Assembly: GCF_030410135.1 (NCBI RefSeq)
Contig: NZ_JAUGQQ010000005.1
Location: 124,001-188,000 of the forward strand
Length of the DNA: 64,000 nucleotides
Direction: 5' to 3'
Source of the DNA: Aequorivita aurantiaca
GTDB lineage: Bacteria > Bacteroidota > Bacteroidia > Flavobacteriales > Flavobacteriaceae
Of this stretch, positions 9,812 through 18,224 are shown piece by piece. The position numbers and the translations under genes are program-made. The notes beneath the pieces were generated by a model. That model was not told the DNA's origin and ran no database searches. It worked only from the letters and a program-made list of their open reading frames with translations. How positions within the stretch are numbered: position 1 is the stretch's first letter; every line of letters starts with the position of its first letter.

Positions 9812-11524
9812 ATGAAAATATTAGTTGTAATATCAAGAATACTCGTAGGCGTACTTTTCATCATCAGTGGATTAATAAAATTGAATGATCCCGTTGGATT
9901 TTCATTCAAGTTAAAAGATTATTTCGCGCCCGAAGTTTTGGATCTTGGGTTTTTGGTGCCTTACGCTTTACTGCTTGCAATATTCGTAGTCATTTTTGAA
10001 GTACTGCTGGGCGTGGCGCTGCTTCTGGGCTACCTCAAAAAGTTTACGTTGTGGGCGCTGCTGCTTATGATTGTATTCTTCACATTTCTTACTTTTTACT
10101 CGGCCTATTTCAATAAAGTAACGGATTGCGGTTGTTTTGGCGACGCTATAAAACTAACGCCGTGGGAATCTTTCATTAAAGATATTGTGCTCTTGGTTTT
10201 GATTTTGATCCTTTTTATAGGGCAAAAATATATACTGCCATTCTTCACAAAAGGTACACGGAGCATTCTCATATTTGCATCGTTCGTTTTCTGTCTTGGA
10301 ATTACCTATTATGTATTGCTCCACTTGCCAATAATAGATTTCCGTCCCTATAAAATCGGCGCGAATATAAAGGACGGAATGACCGTACCCGAAGATGCCC
10401 CAGGCCCTATTTATGAGTACAAATGGAAATTCAAAATAAATGGCGAGGAAAAAATTATTACCACAAATGGTGATTATCCGCAGGTTGACGGAGAATTGAT
10501 CAGTACAGAAACTGAAATGATTCAGGAAGGCTACAGCCCACCAATCCACGATTTCACAATGGAAAGGGATGGCGAAGATTATACCGAACAATTTTTAAAT
10601 GAAGAAAACCTGCTTGTCATTATAGCCTACAGTTTGGGCAATACCGAAAAAGACGGTTTCATACCAGTAAAGGAAATTACCGATAGAGCATTGAAAAATG
10701 GCTACAACGTTATTGGACTTTCGGCTTCCTCACAAGAAATGACCGAAGCTTTGACTGAAGAATATAAGTTGAATTTTAAGTTTTATTTCTGTGATGAAAC
10801 TACGCTTAAAACCATCGTACGAAGCAATCCGGGAATTTTGGAACTGGATAATGGAACCATAAAACAAAAACTGCATTGGAACGACGCCCATAAACTGCAA
10901 CTGCCCATAGTTGAAAATGCAAAACCTAAATTGGATTTATCTTTAAAACAGCGCTTGGATAGCATTGCGGTGCTCGACCAAAAATATCGTACGTTGATGC
11001 GTACCAAGTCTTTGGAAGAGCGAAAGAAATTGGGTGAAAAAATGGGTCTCTCCGAGGCTGAATATAGTGGTGATTTGGCTGTGATTCAAGGCGTTTTGGA
11101 TAGCGTAAATATGGTTTTTGTCGAAAAATATTTTATTGAAAAAGGGTACCCCGGGATATCTGTAGTTGGCGAAGAATCAAGCCTTGTAGCTTGGAATGTA
11201 CTTCAGCACAACCCAGATAAAATTCCGGTTTATTTACCTTTGGTGAAAAAAGCTGCCGAAACTGGAGAAATTCCAAAAACCTCAGCAGCAATTATGGAAG
11301 ACCGTTATTTAATGATGGAAGGCAAACCGCAAATTTTTGGCTCACAGGGAATGACATATGACGATGCCCGCGGATCAATGATCTGGCCCATTGAAAATCC
11401 TGAAACCGTAAACAAAAGAAGAGCCGATGCGGGGTTTGATGAGACCATTGAAGCATATGCCAAAAGACTTTTCGGAGAAGATTTTGAATATAAAGCGGTG
11501 ACCATGGAACAGATAAAGCAATAG
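9812..11524 (+). CDS. DoxX/MauE-like membrane protein (BT_3928 type) fused to a DUF6624-like domain
   Basis: 570 aa, much longer than the roughly 360-370 aa usual for BT_3928-like proteins. Four to five N-terminal membrane helices (to about residue 165) carry a DCGCFGD motif after the third helix, as in MauE/DoxX redox-associated proteins. A soluble region (about 170-365) is probably periplasmic and thioredoxin-like in topology, but no CxxC is present. From about 375 on, LDSIAVLDQKYR...ME DRYLMMEGKPQ and YGSQ-like segments resemble DUF6624, which usually occurs as a separate secreted protein. Starts 10 nt after the DUF1599 gene, so the two are co-transcribed. Confidence 0.75.
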   Translation: MKILVVISRILVGVLFIISGLIKLNDPVGFSFKLKDYFAPEVLDLGFLVPYALLLAIFVVIFEVLLGVALLLGYLKKFTLWALLLMIVFFTFLTFYSAYFNKVTDCGCFGDAIKLTPWESFIKDIVLLVLILILFIGQKYILPFFTKGTRSILIFASFVFCLGITYYVLLHLPIIDFRPYKIGANIKDGMTVPEDAPGPIYEYKWKFKINGEEKIITTNGDYPQVDGELISTETEMIQEGYSPPIHDFTMERDGEDYTEQFLNEENLLVIIAYSLGNTEKDGFIPVKEITDRALKNGYNVIGLSASSQEMTEALTEEYKLNFKFYFCDETTLKTIVRSNPGILELDNGTIKQKLHWNDAHKLQLPIVENAKPKLDLSLKQRLDSIAVLDQKYRTLMRTKSLEERKKLGEKMGLSEAEYSGDLAVIQGVLDSVNMVFVEKYFIEKGYPGISVVGEESSLVAWNVLQHNPDKIPVYLPLVKKAAETGEIPKTSAAIMEDRYLMMEGKPQIFGSQGMTYDDARGSMIWPIENPETVNKRRADAGFDETIEAYAKRLFGEDFEYKAVTMEQIKQ

Positions 11525-11570
11525 CCAAATAAGAAATAAAAATTCCCATAAACAATAAACAATAAAATAG

Positions 11571-12647
11571 GTGGCGGGTTACATACTTCAAAAAATTGGT
11601 TACGCATTGCTCACCTTGTTTGGGGTTGTAACGGTGATTTTTCTACTTTTTACAATCCTTCCCGGCGATCCCGCGCGGATGATGCTGGGCCAAAACGAAA
11701 CCGCGGAACAACTTGCCGTTGTTAAAAAGAAATATGGGTTTGACCAGCCGATTTCGGTACAATATCTTCGGTATTTAAATGATTTGTCGCCCATTTCCTT
11801 CCACAGTAAAAATTCTGGTGATTACACATTTCTTTCCGAAGGGAAATACAATGCCGTCAAATTATTTGCTGTTGGAAATACCAATGTAGTTCTAAAAACG
11901 CCCTATTTGCGGGAATCCTTTCAAAAGAACGGCAAAGAGGTAAGCGAGGTAATAGCCGAAACCCTTCCGAATACTTTCATATTGGCGGTTTCGGCAATCT
12001 TTATTGCAATGCTGATTGGGGTTTTTCTCGGAATAATTTCCGTGCTTTTTAAAGATGGATTTGTGGATAAAGCCATCCAATTGGTCAGCACTCTAGGAAT
12101 GAGCGTCCCCTCATTTTTCAGTGCTATAATTTTTGCCTGGATTTTTGGTTTTTTGCTTCACGACTACACAAATTTGAATATGACCGGAAGCCTTTACGAA
12201 GTTGACGATTTCGGCAATGGAAAATATATTCAATGGAAAAACCTCATCCTTCCCGCTATCGTTTTGGGAATCCGTCCGCTGGCGGTTGTAAGCCAATTAA
12301 TGCGAAATTCATTATTGGAAGTTTTGAACCAGGATTACATTCGAACTGCAAAAGCCAAAGGGCTTTCATTTTATCAAATTATTAAAAGACATGCGCTCAA
12401 AAATTCACTAAATCCGGTGGTTACGGCCATCTCCGGCTGGTTTGCGAGTATGCTAGCGGGAGCGGTTTTTGTGGAGTATATTTTCGGTTGGAATGGCTTA
12501 GGCAAGGAAATTGTGAACGCTCTGAACACATTGGATTTGCCCATAATTATGGGAGCAGTGCTTGTAATTGCCACTTTGTTCATTTTAATCAATATTTTTG
12601 TAGATATAATTTACGGATGGCTCGATCCAAAGATCAGTCGGCAGTAA
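11571..12647 (+). CDS. OppB/DppB-type ABC transporter permease
   Basis: 358 aa, GTG start (MAGYILQKIGYALLTLFG). Six membrane helices; the conserved N-terminal PGDPARMM and the EAA loop (about 262-305: DYIRTAKAKGLS, AGAVFVEYIFGWNGLG) identify the dipeptide/oligopeptide/nickel permease family. A large periplasmic loop (about 55-125) is longer than in the E. coli proteins. No partner permease, ATPase or binding protein lies nearby, so it must work with genes elsewhere. 54 nt before tpiA. Confidence 0.88.
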   Translation: MAGYILQKIGYALLTLFGVVTVIFLLFTILPGDPARMMLGQNETAEQLAVVKKKYGFDQPISVQYLRYLNDLSPISFHSKNSGDYTFLSEGKYNAVKLFAVGNTNVVLKTPYLRESFQKNGKEVSEVIAETLPNTFILAVSAIFIAMLIGVFLGIISVLFKDGFVDKAIQLVSTLGMSVPSFFSAIIFAWIFGFLLHDYTNLNMTGSLYEVDDFGNGKYIQWKNLILPAIVLGIRPLAVVSQLMRNSLLEVLNQDYIRTAKAKGLSFYQIIKRHALKNSLNPVVTAISGWFASMLAGAVFVEYIFGWNGLGKEIVNALNTLDLPIIMGAVLVIATLFILINIFVDIIYGWLDPKISRQ

Positions 12648-12701
12648 GCATTGCGGAGAATATTCATCCCTTAATACACAATATCAATAAATTCCATAGA
12701 A

Positions 12702-13457
12702 ATGAGAAGAAAAATAATAGTTGGAAATTGGAAAATGAATCATGATTTGGCCGAGACCGAAATGTTTTTGGTAGACTTGAAAAAACAAGTGTTTCCCGAA
12801 AATGTGGAAGTAATGATTGCCCCTCCTTTCACGAGTTTAAATCATACCTTTCGATCATTGCGAGAGCACCCGGTAACGATAGTTGCACAAAACATGCATC
12901 AAAGCATTGAAGGAGCCTTCACGGGTGAAATTTCTGCAAAAATGCTGAAAAGTGTGGGGGCAACTACAGTAATTATCGGCCATAGCGAACGGCGCACCTA
13001 TTTCAACGAGAACAGCGCAGTGCTCGCGGAAAAAGTTAACACAGCGCTTGAAAATGAGATGAATGTTATTTTTTGCATTGGGGAAGAGTTGGATGACCGA
13101 AAAAAAGATAACCATTTCCAGCAGATCAAATCACAAATTTTAGAAGGACTTTTCCATCTTCCAAACGATGCTTGGGATAATGTAACAATAGCCTACGAAC
13201 CCGTATGGGCAATAGGCACAGGTGAAACAGCCAGCGCGGAACAAGCGCAGGAAATGCATCAATATATCCGAAAAATTATTGCCGAAAATTATTCCGATAA
13301 AATTGCCGATTCCATTCTAATTCTTTACGGTGGAAGCGTAAAACCCGAGAATGCCGCTGAAATTTTTGGACAGCCCGATGTTGATGGTGGTCTTATTGGC
13401 GGTGCTTCCCTTCAAGTAGAAGATTTCATGAAAATAGTGAATGCCTTCGAGAAATAA
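12702..13457 (+). CDS. tpiA: Triosephosphate isomerase
   Basis: 251 aa, standard length. Interconverts dihydroxyacetone phosphate and glyceraldehyde 3-phosphate. Substrate-binding Asn/Lys in GNWKMN (about 8-13), catalytic His in IIGHSERR (about 95), catalytic Glu in AYEPVWAIGTG (about 166-176, also loop 6), and phosphate-binding YGGSV and GGLIGGASL near the C-terminus. The tpiA-prmA-clpS order is common in flavobacteria. Confidence 0.97.
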   Translation: MRRKIIVGNWKMNHDLAETEMFLVDLKKQVFPENVEVMIAPPFTSLNHTFRSLREHPVTIVAQNMHQSIEGAFTGEISAKMLKSVGATTVIIGHSERRTYFNENSAVLAEKVNTALENEMNVIFCIGEELDDRKKDNHFQQIKSQILEGLFHLPNDAWDNVTIAYEPVWAIGTGETASAEQAQEMHQYIRKIIAENYSDKIADSILILYGGSVKPENAAEIFGQPDVDGGLIGGASLQVEDFMKIVNAFEK

Positions 13458-13527
13458 AATTTTCGTTTATAAAAGTTTTTTTGCAGAAGGAACAGTATAA
13501 AAGAACAACCGTAAGTAATATTATAAA

Positions 13528-14358
13528 ATGAACTACATTGAATACAAATTTACTGTGAATCCACTTCAGCCGGGAACTGAAATTCTTATTGCCGAACTTG
13601 GTCACGCAGGTTTTGAAAGCTTCGTGGAAACCGAGGCAGGGGTCATGGCATATATTCAATTATCGGAATGGACTGATCGTATTTTGGAGGATATCCATAT
13701 TCTTGTTTCGGATGAATTTAAAATAGATTATACTTTTTCGGAAATAGAACAGGTAAACTGGAATTCGGAATGGGAAAAAAATTTTAGCCCTATTGAAGTG
13801 AACGGGAAATGTATTGTTCGCGCGCCATTTCATCCCCGTAAAAATTTTGAGTACGATATAGTGATTGAGCCCAAAATGTCCTTCGGAACTGGCCATCACG
13901 AAACCACCTTTATGATGCTCCAGTTTATATTGGAGAATGATTTTAAGGATAAATCGATACTTGACATGGGCTGCGGCACTGCAGTTTTGGCAATTTTGGC
14001 GGCAATGCGAGGGGCTTCAAAACTTGATGCCATAGATATTGACGAGTGGTGTTTTGAAAATTCCATGGAAAATATCCAGAGAAATAACTGTGAAAATATT
14101 TCCGTGTTTTTGGGTGATGCTTCCCTACTACACAAAAAAAAATATGATGTGATTATAGCCAACATCAACAGAAATATTCTACTGGCCGATATGGAGAGCT
14201 ATCAAAAAAGTTTGAATGCTGGCGGAATTATTTATTTGAGTGGTTTTTATATAGACGATTTGTCAATAATTAGGGAATGTTGCAATAATTTAGGCCTCGT
14301 CTTCGTTGAAAATAAGGAAAAAAATAAATGGGTTGCGGCAAAGTTCAAAATTACTTAA
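13528..14358 (+). CDS. prmA: Ribosomal protein L11 methyltransferase
   Basis: 276 aa. Trimethylates L11 on the 50S subunit using SAM. The SAM-binding motif I is DMGCGTAVLAILAA (about 147-160), preceded by the family signature MSFGTGHHETT (about 118-128); NINRNIL carries the NxN-type motif IV. The N-terminal about 90 residues form the substrate-recognition domain. Lies between tpiA and clpS. Confidence 0.95.
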   Translation: MNYIEYKFTVNPLQPGTEILIAELGHAGFESFVETEAGVMAYIQLSEWTDRILEDIHILVSDEFKIDYTFSEIEQVNWNSEWEKNFSPIEVNGKCIVRAPFHPRKNFEYDIVIEPKMSFGTGHHETTFMMLQFILENDFKDKSILDMGCGTAVLAILAAMRGASKLDAIDIDEWCFENSMENIQRNNCENISVFLGDASLLHKKKYDVIIANINRNILLADMESYQKSLNAGGIIYLSGFYIDDLSIIRECCNNLGLVFVENKEKNKWVAAKFKIT

Positions 14359-14388
14359 CTTCCCAGTATTGCTATTATTGAAAAGATT

Positions 14389-14664
14389 ATGAGTACCAAG
14401 GAAAAAATTCAGGAAGATGTATCGGTGGTTGAAAAAGAGAGTCGCCAGAATGAAATCGTGCTTTACAATGACGATGTAAACACATTTGATCACGTTATCA
14501 ACACCCTTATTTTTGCCTGTGAGCACACACCGGAACAGGCTGAACAATGTTCTATTATTGTGCACTATAAAGGGAAGTGCACAGTAAAAACAGGAGAATT
14601 CAGCGAATTAAAACCGCGCTGCTCCATGCTTTTGGAAGCCGGTTTAAGTGCCGAAATTATTTAA
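14389..14664 (+). CDS. clpS: ATP-dependent Clp protease adaptor ClpS
   Basis: 91 aa. Delivers N-degron substrates to ClpA/ClpC-ClpP. The core IVLYNDDVNTFDHVI (about 30-44) is the ClpS signature, followed by the AEQCSIIVHYKGKC region that binds the Clp ATPase N-domain. 30 nt after prmA. Its stop overlaps the stop of a convergent small membrane-protein gene. Confidence 0.95.
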   Translation: MSTKEKIQEDVSVVEKESRQNEIVLYNDDVNTFDHVINTLIFACEHTPEQAEQCSIIVHYKGKCTVKTGEFSELKPRCSMLLEAGLSAEII

Positions 14665-14819
14665 AACCATTCAAAAAAGAATCCAGAAATAATAACTCCG
14701 ATTATTAAGATTATTAAAACAGTTATAATAAAACCTGCCCCGAAGCGGGTTTTTTTGTTGTCTTGAAAAATATAATCTCTTTCTTGTTTGTTGTCTGAGT
14801 CCTTTACAATTTTGGTCAT
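14661..14819 (-). CDS. Small single-pass membrane protein, hypothetical
   Basis: 52 aa from the ATG at 14819 (MTKIVKDSDNKQERDY...). A short charged N-terminus precedes one strong membrane helix (about 28-48), ending GFFFEWF. The open frame continues upstream into the tRNA-Arg gene; that extension is rejected because its sequence is tRNA. Orientation and compactness suggest a real small gene convergent with clpS. Function unknown. Confidence 0.5.
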   Translation of the reverse strand: MTKIVKDSDNKQERDYIFQDNKKTRFGAGFIITVLIILIIGVIISGFFFEWF

Positions 14820-14882
14820 TTCTGAAGTTTTTAGTATGTCCAAAGTAATAAAAAATAGGAGATATTCTAAAAATAAATCCAT

Positions 14883-14912
14883 AAAAAAAACCACGTTTAT
14901 CCAACGTGGTTT
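14883..14912 (-). terminator. Terminator after tRNA-Arg
   Basis: Minus-strand stem CCACGTT / AACGTGG with a 5-nt loop followed by a run of eight T residues, 8 nt beyond the tRNA 3' end. Confidence 0.8.
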
Positions 14913-14919
14913 CCACTTG

Positions 14920-14993
14920 TGACCTTGCCAGGATTCAAACCTGGAACCTCCTGAGCCGTAATCAGGTGCGCTATTCAGTTGCGCCACAAGGCC
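14920..14993 (-). tRNA. tRNA-Arg (anticodon ACG)
   Basis: 74 nt cloverleaf: acceptor arms GGCCTTG / CAAGGTC (one G-U), D-arm GCGC/GCGC, anticodon stem CCTGA / TCAGG around loop TTACGGC (anticodon ACG, read as ICG after deamination), T-arm CCAGG / CCTGG with TTTGAATC loop. No CCA is encoded, as usual in this phylum. A canonical promoter lies upstream and a terminator downstream, so it is a one-gene unit. Confidence 0.95.
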
Positions 14994-15018
14994 AAATTAA
15001 TTTCGGTTTAAGCGGGTG

Positions 15019-15050
15019 CAAATATATTTCTTTTTAAATTGCAAGACAAA
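15019..15050 (-). promoter_or_regulatory. Promoter of tRNA-Arg (-33 TTTG and -7 TATATTTG)
   Basis: On the minus strand TTTG (15050-15047), a 20-nt spacer, then TATATTTG (15026-15019): the best full Bacteroidota promoter match in the window, 25 nt before the tRNA 5' end. Confidence 0.75.
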
Positions 15051-15066
15051 TTAATACTTGTAAAAA

Positions 15067-15579
15067 ATGAATTTTTATGATTACGTTCGGAACATTCAGA
15101 ATTTTCCAAAAGCAGGGATAAATTTCAAAGATATAAGCCCACTACTTGCAGACAAACATGCGTTGGCAAATTGTTTGTCAGAATTGGTAGTCCTTGTGGG
15201 CAGCCAAAAAATTGATAAAGTTGCTGCCATTGAATCTCGAGGCTTTTATTTTGGAACCCTTCTGGCCCATAAACTGGAGGCCGGTTTCGTGCCGATTAGA
15301 AAACCTGGAAAACTTCCATTTAAAACAATTAAGGAGCCTTATGAATTGGAATATGGGATTGATGTACTGGAAATTCACGAAGACGCAATAGAGGAAGGAG
15401 ACCGAATATTATTGCATGATGATGTTTTGGCAACCGGCGGAACAGCGAGAGCAGCTTGTAATTTAATTGAACGATTGGGCGGGAAAATTGTTCAATGTAA
15501 TTTTATTCTGGAACTTGAGTTTTTGTATGGAATAAAAAAATTGCAGGACCATTCCGTATGTTCCTTTTTGAAGTTTTAG
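15067..15579 (+). CDS. apt: Adenine phosphoribosyltransferase
   Basis: 170 aa, family length. Purine salvage: adenine + PRPP to AMP. PRPP-binding loop LLHDDVLATGGTARAA (about 115-130), the family-typical FPKAGINFKDISPLL near the N-terminus, and ESRGFYFG and RKPGKLP. Start ATG at 15067. Its stop codon overlaps that of a convergent 50-codon gene by 4 nt. Confidence 0.96.
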   Translation: MNFYDYVRNIQNFPKAGINFKDISPLLADKHALANCLSELVVLVGSQKIDKVAAIESRGFYFGTLLAHKLEAGFVPIRKPGKLPFKTIKEPYELEYGIDVLEIHEDAIEEGDRILLHDDVLATGGTARAACNLIERLGGKIVQCNFILELEFLYGIKKLQDHSVCSFLKF

Positions 15580-15728
15580 TCCAGAGCATTTTTAGCTACC
15601 CACACTTTATAGGCAAATATGGCCATTTGAAATTTAGAGGCTTTTGCCAAATCCACTTCATTCTTGGTGAAACTTGGTAATATTTTCTTATTTACCTTCG
15701 CCAAGAGTTTAAAAAAATTCTTTTTCAT
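15576..15728 (-). CDS. Small basic protein (50 aa), conserved-looking
   Basis: 50 aa from the ATG at 15728 (MKKNFFKLLAKVNKKILPS...) to the stop at 15576. Lysine-rich amphipathic N-terminus, then a hydrophobic C-terminal stretch (FQMAIFAYKVWVAKNALD). I recall very similar short proteins in other Flavobacteriaceae, sometimes labelled SsrA-binding protein without real SmpB similarity; no such function is supported here. It overlaps the apt stop by 4 nt. Too short for long-ORF gene finders. Confidence 0.7.
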   Translation of the reverse strand: MKKNFFKLLAKVNKKILPSFTKNEVDLAKASKFQMAIFAYKVWVAKNALD

Positions 15729-15789
15729 TGCGCGTTTATTTCAAATGATTTAAGTAAAGTGGCCTACTATTTTAAATAATATTGGAACA

Positions 15790-16683
15790 CTATTCTCCGT
15801 TGGCCATAATTGTGTTTTGTTTGTCGACAGCTAAAGTTATATTTTTAATTGGTTCCATTCCGTTACCAAAATTTGAAGTCGAAACAGACCCATTTCGATT
15901 ATCTACAGTAATATAAATCTTGGTTATTTGATTGTTTTTGTTTCGCTCTAAGCTCTTATAATGAACGGAAATATCTTTTTCATTATAAAATTCTTGAATT
16001 TTAAGCAACTCGCTATCTGTGGTGTTGCACGTTATCAGTTTTGAACCTGCCGGTTTTTTGGCACTATGAACGGCGGGTTGGCCAACGGAGCGGATGTCGT
16101 CGCTCTGTTTTTTCATTCGTCTTTCCATTTCTGCTTGTCGTTTTTCCATCTCCTTCATTTGGGTCTCCATCTCCATTTCCATTTGAGCTCTTTTTTTATT
16201 CATTGCTTCCCTCATATCGTTTTCGGCTTTTTGGGAGTTCTGGGAAACTTGATCATTATTGCCTTGTTGGATAATAGCTTGATTGGAATTCCCAACACTT
16301 CGAACCGAAATCCTTGTTCCCTCAGATGCTATTGTGATGTTGTTAATGGGGTTTTCGCTGCTAACACTGTAGTTTCCGGAATTATTGTTGGCGTCTTTAT
16401 ACCAAATGTTTATAGCTGTTATTTCATTTTGTTTGTTATAAACAACATTTGAATAGTCAAATCCAAATCCTTCATCCGTCATTTGCTTTTTTATTTTTTG
16501 AAGCTCTTCCAAGGTGGTTTCTTTTGTTATCACAATAGTAATTTGTTTTTCATGGATAATTTTGGTCGCTGTAAATGAAGGACAAACATTATTAGTGCCG
16601 AACAATAGGAACGGCAAGCCACAGAAGACCAAACTTAAATAAAATGAAAAATTTTGTAATAAATTTTTAATGGTGGTTTTCAT
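15790..16683 (-). CDS. Secreted protein with duplicated BlaR1-tail-like domain and one curlin-like segment
   Basis: 297 aa. Hydrophobic N-terminus (about 12-30) acts as signal or anchor. Two copies of one module are visible, about 45-120 (ITIVITKETTLEELQKIKK...) and about 214-295 (KLITCNTTDSELLKIQ...), each ending in NNIT/KNITLA. This module resembles the C-terminal repeats of Bacteroidota M56/BlaR1-type proteins, but no protease domain is present. Between them lie a curlin-like segment (about 126-151, NSNQAIIQQGNNDQV) and a charged coiled coil rich in M, E, K and R (about 152-195). A -7 box at 16762-16769 would give a 79-nt leader. Function unknown. Confidence 0.7.
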   Translation of the reverse strand: MKTTIKNLLQNFSFYLSLVFCGLPFLLFGTNNVCPSFTATKIIHEKQITIVITKETTLEELQKIKKQMTDEGFGFDYSNVVYNKQNEITAINIWYKDANNNSGNYSVSSENPINNITIASEGTRISVRSVGNSNQAIIQQGNNDQVSQNSQKAENDMREAMNKKRAQMEMEMETQMKEMEKRQAEMERRMKKQSDDIRSVGQPAVHSAKKPAGSKLITCNTTDSELLKIQEFYNEKDISVHYKSLERNKNNQITKIYITVDNRNGSVSTSNFGNGMEPIKNITLAVDKQNTIMANGE

Positions 16684-16808
16684 AATTTTTCCAATTAAAT
16701 GATGGGTAACGCTTGTTGCGTTGGCAGCTAATGGTAAGAATTAAGTTTGCGGGGCTTAAAACAAATATACAATTAATTCTTTTTTGGTTTTAGTATCTTC
16801 GCAGGCAT

Positions 16809-17771
16809 TTGCAAATTATGGACTATCTATTTATTTTTTTCGGATTCGTATTGTTAGTTGTTGGAGGAGAGTTTTTAGTTCGGTCCTCTGTGGCGCTTTC
16901 GTTCAAACTTCATCTTTCCAAAATGGTTATTGGACTCACCGTGGTTTCGTTTGCCACCTCAGCCCCTGAACTTCTTGTAAGTTTGCAAGCTGCATTAAAT
17001 GGTTTTTCGGATATTTCTTTGGGAAATGTATTGGGATCGAACATTGCAAACATTGGGTTGATTCTTGGAGTAACTACCGTTATAGCGCCCCTCACTGTCG
17101 ACAAAGACTTTTATAGGTTTAATTGGCCTGTAATGATGATTTTTTCCGTAGCGCTTTACTTTATTTTAATTAGCGGCGGCCAAATATCTTTTTCGGAAGG
17201 AGTGGCTTTAATCCTGATGCTCATTTGCTATTTATGGATTTTAATCAAACGCGCCCGAAATGAGAAAAGTTCCAATCCCACCGAGGAAAGTATAGATGAC
17301 GGCTTATCGAAAGCATCCAATTTTAAGATAACAATCTGGCTACTAATTGGTGCGGGAGCCCTTTTTGCCGGAAGTGAGTTTTTGATAAGCGGTGCGGTTT
17401 CCGTGGCGGAGAACTTTGGGATTAGTGAGCGTGTGATTGCGGTAACAATGATTGCCGTAGGAACTAGCATTCCAGAATTGGCAGCCTCGTTAATTGCAGC
17501 ATTGAAAAAGGAAAAATCCATCTCATTGGGAAATCTTGTTGGGTCTAATATTTTTAATATTTCTGCAGTTTTGGGCATAACAGCTATAATTCAGCCAATT
17601 GCCGTAAATAGTCAGGAAATAATTAATAAGGATATTTTTTGGATGATTGGCTTTGCAGCCATTATACTTCCGTTGGCATTGCTTCCAAAATCATTGCAAT
17701 TAGGTCGTAAAAGAGGATTGGTTCTTGTGGGGGCTTATGCAGTTTTTATTTCAATGATCTTTATTTCTTAA
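16809..17771 (+). CDS. Calcium/sodium antiporter (CaCA family, YrbG-like)
   Basis: 320 aa, about ten membrane helices. Both alpha repeats are clear: GLTVVSFATSAPELLVS...GNVLGSNIANIGLILG (about 38-80) and AVGTSIPELAASL...GNLVGSNIFNISAVLG (about 216-260); the acidic residue in each PEL is a cation ligand. The inverted duplication and length match the bacterial K+-independent exchangers such as YrbG. Acts in the inner membrane. Standalone gene. Confidence 0.93.
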   Translation: MQIMDYLFIFFGFVLLVVGGEFLVRSSVALSFKLHLSKMVIGLTVVSFATSAPELLVSLQAALNGFSDISLGNVLGSNIANIGLILGVTTVIAPLTVDKDFYRFNWPVMMIFSVALYFILISGGQISFSEGVALILMLICYLWILIKRARNEKSSNPTEESIDDGLSKASNFKITIWLLIGAGALFAGSEFLISGAVSVAENFGISERVIAVTMIAVGTSIPELAASLIAALKKEKSISLGNLVGSNIFNISAVLGITAIIQPIAVNSQEIINKDIFWMIGFAAIILPLALLPKSLQLGRKRGLVLVGAYAVFISMIFIS

Positions 17772-18224
17772 TCCCTAAATAAAACCATTTCATTTATTCA
17801 CGAAGCGGTGCATTGGTGCGAACAGGTTTCTCCTATGCCTAAAAATTTGGTATCATTTAAATTAATTTTTAGCAAAAAAGAGCAGTTATGTTACCAATTA
17901 ATAGCTTCGTATTGGATTTGCCGTGGCTTTAATATTTCTTAAATATTTTTGATTGGGGGATGCCCATTCCGAAGGAACTATTCGGATTAAAAGAATAAAT
18001 TCATCCAATAATCCTATAATTTACTCTGGAAGAAGACTAATGAATTTAAAATTCCTGCATAGCGCAAAAAATATCTTTACAAAAATTTATATTGTTGCTT
18101 AAGCCCCTAAACTTTGAGGGTGTCAATAATTAAAATGTCATTAATTTATAAATAAACATTGAAATTATGGGGGTGTAAAAGTGTTTTTTATATTTTTGTG
18201 CTATCAAACCCTAAAAACAGTTGT
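17772..18224 (+). other. Intergenic region before glnA
   Basis: 453 nt, AT-rich. I see no credible ORF, RNA gene or long repeat. The only supported element is the glnA -7 box near its right end. Confidence 0.6.
18191..18198 (+). promoter_or_regulatory. -7 box of glnA; fixes the start codon
   Basis: TATTTTTG ends 26 nt before the ATG at 18225. Because it lies inside the longer open frame (from 18159), it argues against the upstream start. Confidence 0.55.

Noticed and set aside
14820-14987. Upstream extension of the 52-aa membrane-protein ORF
   Set aside because: The extension is translated tRNA-Arg and its terminator; the ATG at 14819 is the plausible start.
15576-15728. SmpB (SsrA-binding) function for the 50-aa protein
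   Set aside because: SmpB is about 150 aa with a beta-barrel; nothing in this short basic protein resembles it.
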